A stretch of 25,658 nt of DNA, taken from positions 1 to 25,658 of the forward strand of contig URER01000038.1 in assembly GCA_900547005.1 (NCBI GenBank). Direction: 5' to 3'. This document shows positions 23,483 to 25,658 of the stretch, piece by piece. The notes under the pieces were generated by a model. That model was given only the letters and a program-made list of their open reading frames with translations, did not search any database and was not told the origin of the DNA. The first letter of the stretch is position 1. Each line of letters starts with the position of its first letter. The translations under genes and the position numbers were made by a program. The DNA is from an uncultured Prevotella sp. Lineage in GTDB: Bacteria > Bacteroidota > Bacteroidia > Bacteroidales > Bacteroidaceae.

Positions 23483-23541
23483 GCTAAGGCCAAAATGCCA
23501 GTGAACCACAGCAGGATTCCTCATCGAGAATGTATGTGCAA

Positions 23542-24192
23542 TTAATTATTTAGTATTGTGAGCAAATCCGGGAAACAGTCAATTATATGGTCGGGAGATG
23601 CGGAAAGAAGCTGGTCGCGCGACTGGTTGCCGTAAGTTACCGCACACGTTGGGCATCCGGCGTTTCGCCCCATCAGTATATCATACGTTGCATCGCCCAC
23701 GACAAGCGTCTCGGCGGCAGTCCATCCCATTTCCCGGCATACGGTAAGCACAGGCTCGGGAGCGGGTTTCGCCTCCTTTACATCATCGCCGGCGATGAGC
23801 ATACAGAACAAATCCGCCAGTCCGAAGTTGTCAGCAAACTCCTGCAATGACTTATGGTTGCGGCTGCTGGCTACTGCCATCGGATAGCCGAGCGAGTGCA
23901 GTTTGCGTAGAGTATCAATCACTCCGGGGAAGGGTTGCGCGATGCCGGGCTTGTTCTCCAGTGTGAAAAGTCGTCTGTATGTTGCCGCATACTCCTTTGA
24001 TATGTCCGGAACTTCAGGGAACAGCTCCGCCGGAATGTCTTCGAGTCGCATTCCTATTGTTGCGCGGCACTGCTCCCTGTTGCGCTCGGGCAGTCCCATT
24101 TCCTTTATCGTCGCGGCCATTGTTGCCAGTATTACGGGTGCTGTGTCCATCAGCGTGCCGTCGAAGTCGAATATTATATGCTTTATTTCCAT
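23542..24192 (-). CDS. HAD-superfamily hydrolase, phosphoglycolate-phosphatase-like
   Basis: A 216-residue HAD phosphatase with a C1-type helical cap. Motif I is DFDGT (Asp9 and Asp11), motif II is in VASSRNHKS, the conserved Lys is in EAKPAPEP, and motif III is VVGDATYDILMGRNAG. It resembles Gph and beta-phosphoglucomutase-like enzymes; the exact phosphorylated substrate is not predictable by eye. Length is normal. The stop lies beyond the 22-bp array, and the gene has its own -7 box. Confidence 0.9.
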   Translation of the reverse strand: MEIKHIIFDFDGTLMDTAPVILATMAATIKEMGLPERNREQCRATIGMRLEDIPAELFPEVPDISKEYAATYRRLFTLENKPGIAQPFPGVIDTLRKLHSLGYPMAVASSRNHKSLQEFADNFGLADLFCMLIAGDDVKEAKPAPEPVLTVCREMGWTAAETLVVGDATYDILMGRNAGCPTCAVTYGNQSRDQLLSASPDHIIDCFPDLLTILNN

Positions 24193-24227
24193 GTTTTTTT
24201 AATATAAAACCTTTATCGTTGCGTTTG

Positions 24228-24235
24228 CAAAGATA
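24228..24235 (-). promoter_or_regulatory. -7 box for the HAD gene
   Basis: TATCTTTG on the minus strand, about 36 bp before the start codon. No clear -33 box. Confidence 0.45.
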
Positions 24236-24278
24236 CTGCTGTTTAAACTATATATACGCCTTTTTATCTATCTTGAAT

Positions 24279-24440
24279 CTATATATATCCGTCATCGGAC
24301 AATACCAAATCTATACACCCTTCCTTTCTCAAGTATTGTGCGAATATATAGCCATACTTTCCTTTTGAGTGTTCGTTCATATTGTCAATCAGTTCGCCTA
24401 ATAAGTAGGATAATTTGATGTTGTTTTCTTCTATAGCCAT
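24279..24440 (-). pseudogene. Fragment of a GHKL-type ATP-binding protein
   Basis: A 53-residue frame, MAIEENNIKLSYLLGELID then NMNEHSKGKYGYIFAQYL, ending LVLSDDGYI-stop. ELIDNMNEHS resembles the N-box of GHKL ATPases (E.xDN..EHS) and SDDG resembles the start of the G1 box, where the frame breaks. In the next frame the DNA continues as IYRFK, close to what such proteins have after DDGIG, suggesting a small deletion or frameshift. Its start overlaps the end of the SH3/DUF3761 gene. The N-terminal and C-terminal parts of the parent gene are missing, so I read it as a remnant. Confidence 0.45.
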
Positions 24441-24934
24441 CTTTTGACTCCGCCATGATGAGAGCATGTCCCTCTACTGTTACGTGAGTAACTATAGGTG
24501 CCGTCCCTGCATAGTGCGGTTGCACCGGCAGGTTTGCGTTTGCTGTATGTTGGTGATTGGACTCTATAACCGTCTACATTCGTGTAATAACGACCAGAAC
24601 CGAATTTATAGTTCCTGTTGCTTGAGTTCTTTAGGCTCCGTTTGTGTGAAGAAATAGTTTTCTTTGAAGTATATGATGTCGTCGGTTTGCTTTCTGATAA
24701 GTATTTTGTAGAGATATAACCTACTTTCCCTTGATACTCCACAGGTACCCATTTGCAGTCACAATCTTCATCAATCGTTACTTGTGTACCTTGGGGAATT
24801 ACGGCTAATACAGAATAATCGGTACCGGGACCGTAGCGTAAGTTCAGGTTGGTTGTGACATATTTCACGTATGCTGATGCGTCAATATTACAGATACTCA
24901 GCAATGTTACTATTATCGATATGATATTCTTCAT
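24431..24934 (-). CDS. Secreted SH3-domain protein with DUF3761-like C-terminus
   Basis: A 167-residue protein with a signal peptide (about 1-20, MKNIISIIVTLLSICNIDAS) and a bacterial SH3 domain (about 24-82; LNLRYGPGTDYSVLAVIPQG, then KVGYISTKYL). A basic Ser/Lys-rich linker (about 83-125) follows. The Cys-containing C-terminus reads CRDGTYSYSRNSRGTCSHHG then GVKRWL, matching the short DUF3761 pattern (GTCS.HGGV). SH3b domains often bind cell-wall peptides, so it probably acts in the periplasm; no catalytic domain is present. Its last codons overlap the GHKL fragment. A -7 box lies 131 bp upstream of the start. Confidence 0.82.
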   Translation of the reverse strand: MKNIISIIVTLLSICNIDASAYVKYVTTNLNLRYGPGTDYSVLAVIPQGTQVTIDEDCDCKWVPVEYQGKVGYISTKYLSESKPTTSYTSKKTISSHKRSLKNSSNRNYKFGSGRYYTNVDGYRVQSPTYSKRKPAGATALCRDGTYSYSRNSRGTCSHHGGVKRWL

Positions 24935-25065
24935 TTGCCTGTCTCCAGTTTGTTTAATGTTTGGTGATTGTAATTGATTTTATAATTTGGTGATGAGCGA
25001 TAACTTTTGTGTCTTTAGAGTCTTCAAACTTAAAGTGCCCAATAATCATCGATGCTAAACACGGG

Positions 25066-25073
25066 CAAAATTA
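25066..25073 (-). promoter_or_regulatory. -7 box for the SH3/DUF3761 gene
   Basis: TAATTTTG on the minus strand. The predicted leader is about 125 bases. No clear -33 box. Confidence 0.4.
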
Positions 25074-25309
25074 CAGAATTTTTCCGTATTGCAGATAGCC
25101 TTTATAAAGTTTTTAATTTCCGGAAAAATAATATTCAAGAAACCGCAACATTATAAAAAATAAATTGTATATTTGCAACTGATTACTCGTAATCCTTAGC
25201 TTACAGGATCGTCCATCCCAGTGAACGGTCAAATGTAAAGTAACGGAGACCACGCCGATGCCTGTTTGTAGGAAACTACTATGGGCGGAAGGGTGGGATG
25301 ATATGGGTA

Positions 25310-25591
25310 TCACGACATATTTATAAGGCGTTTACTAAACGTTTTGTCTTGGCGGTTCGGAACTTCGCAAACTTCAATCTTGCTAAAGACGAGACAACGG
25401 TAGATTCCAGGGATGTGATTATTCGCATCCCCTTTTGGGATATACAGGTAGAAGTACCTATCATTTATCAATGAAGGTATCCTGTGTTTTTTCAGAAGGG
25501 GTAAAGTGTTTTTCATATCGGCGTGGGCTCTGGCGTTGTCTGTCTCTGCAAGATGGGCAATGCGAAGGCCTTCGAACCGCGGGACGGACAA
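25310..25591 (-). other. Unassigned open frame at the right end
   Basis: A 93-codon frame containing MKNTLPLLKKHRIPSLINDR and YFYLYIPKGDANNHIPGIY. I do not recognise it. A parallel frame (GMRIITSLESTVVSSLARL) also looks partly protein-like, so it may be a frameshifted remnant or not coding. The rest of 24935-25658 shows only a plus-strand TATATTTG box at about 25169 and the small dyad GATTACTCGTAATC (about 25181-25194). No RNA gene was recognised. Confidence 0.2.
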
Positions 25592-25658
25592 CAGGTACAG
25601 TTCCGGCTCAGTAGTTATTTAGTGTGGGTAGGCGTAAAGTTTAGCAATGCGATAGAGG

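Noticed and set aside
25113..25313. 66-codon minus-strand frame upstream of the SH3 gene
   Set aside because: No recognisable domain, A/T-rich promoter-like DNA underneath; probably intergenic.

Overview
The window looks like a chromosomal segment from a member of the Bacteroidales, most likely Prevotella or a close relative. Three things point there. Promoters are of the Bacteroidetes type (a TTTG/TTGC-like -33 box and a TAnnTTTG -7 box). The gene neighbourhoods efp/rpmH/PASTA protein/rluD/ddl and frr-rsgA are familiar from this order. Surface-export lipoprotein and TonB-receptor architecture is also present. Family assignments come from reading motifs; no database search was run.

Layout. 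(1) 1-1840: a minus-strand DUF4143 AAA ATPase bracketed by three copies of a long palindrome, behind a small HTH gene whose end is cut off exactly at the outermost palindrome. (2) 1865-4675: a KDG-type sugar kinase, then a second ATPase (AAA-ATPase_like plus PD-(D/E)XK nuclease) with its own promoter inside an inverted repeat. (3) 4772-6464: frr and rsgA, separated by a perfect 34-bp inverted repeat made of heptamers and closed by a terminator. (4) 6512-11014: an operon of a TonB-dependent receptor and a probable surface lipoprotein, with no SusD. (5) 11015-11371: a convergent intergenic region with a 222-bp inverted-repeat element holding a 22-bp tandem array, plus a terminator. (6) 11372-13867: efp, a GT2 glycosyltransferase and radC on the minus strand. 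(7) 13983-18527: rpmH, PASTA protein, rluD, ddl and a lysophospholipid-type acyltransferase on the plus strand. (8) 18550-19809: a threonine aldolase behind a 66-bp promoter-bearing tandem repeat. (9) 19903-23271: a GNAT acetyltransferase, a Wzx-like flippase and an acyltransferase-3 gene carrying heptanucleotide repeats. (10) 23361-23482: a second 22-bp palindromic array, again between convergent genes. (11) 23542-25658: a HAD phosphatase, a fragment of a GHKL ATPase, an SH3/DUF3761 secreted protein, and an unassigned right end.

Two themes deserve most attention. First, two unrelated-sequence arrays share the same design (palindromic half-sites every 22 bp) and the same placement (between convergent gene ends). 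Second, repeats built on 7-bp units occur in or next to genes. Most of the remaining genes are ordinary translation, cell-envelope and housekeeping functions.
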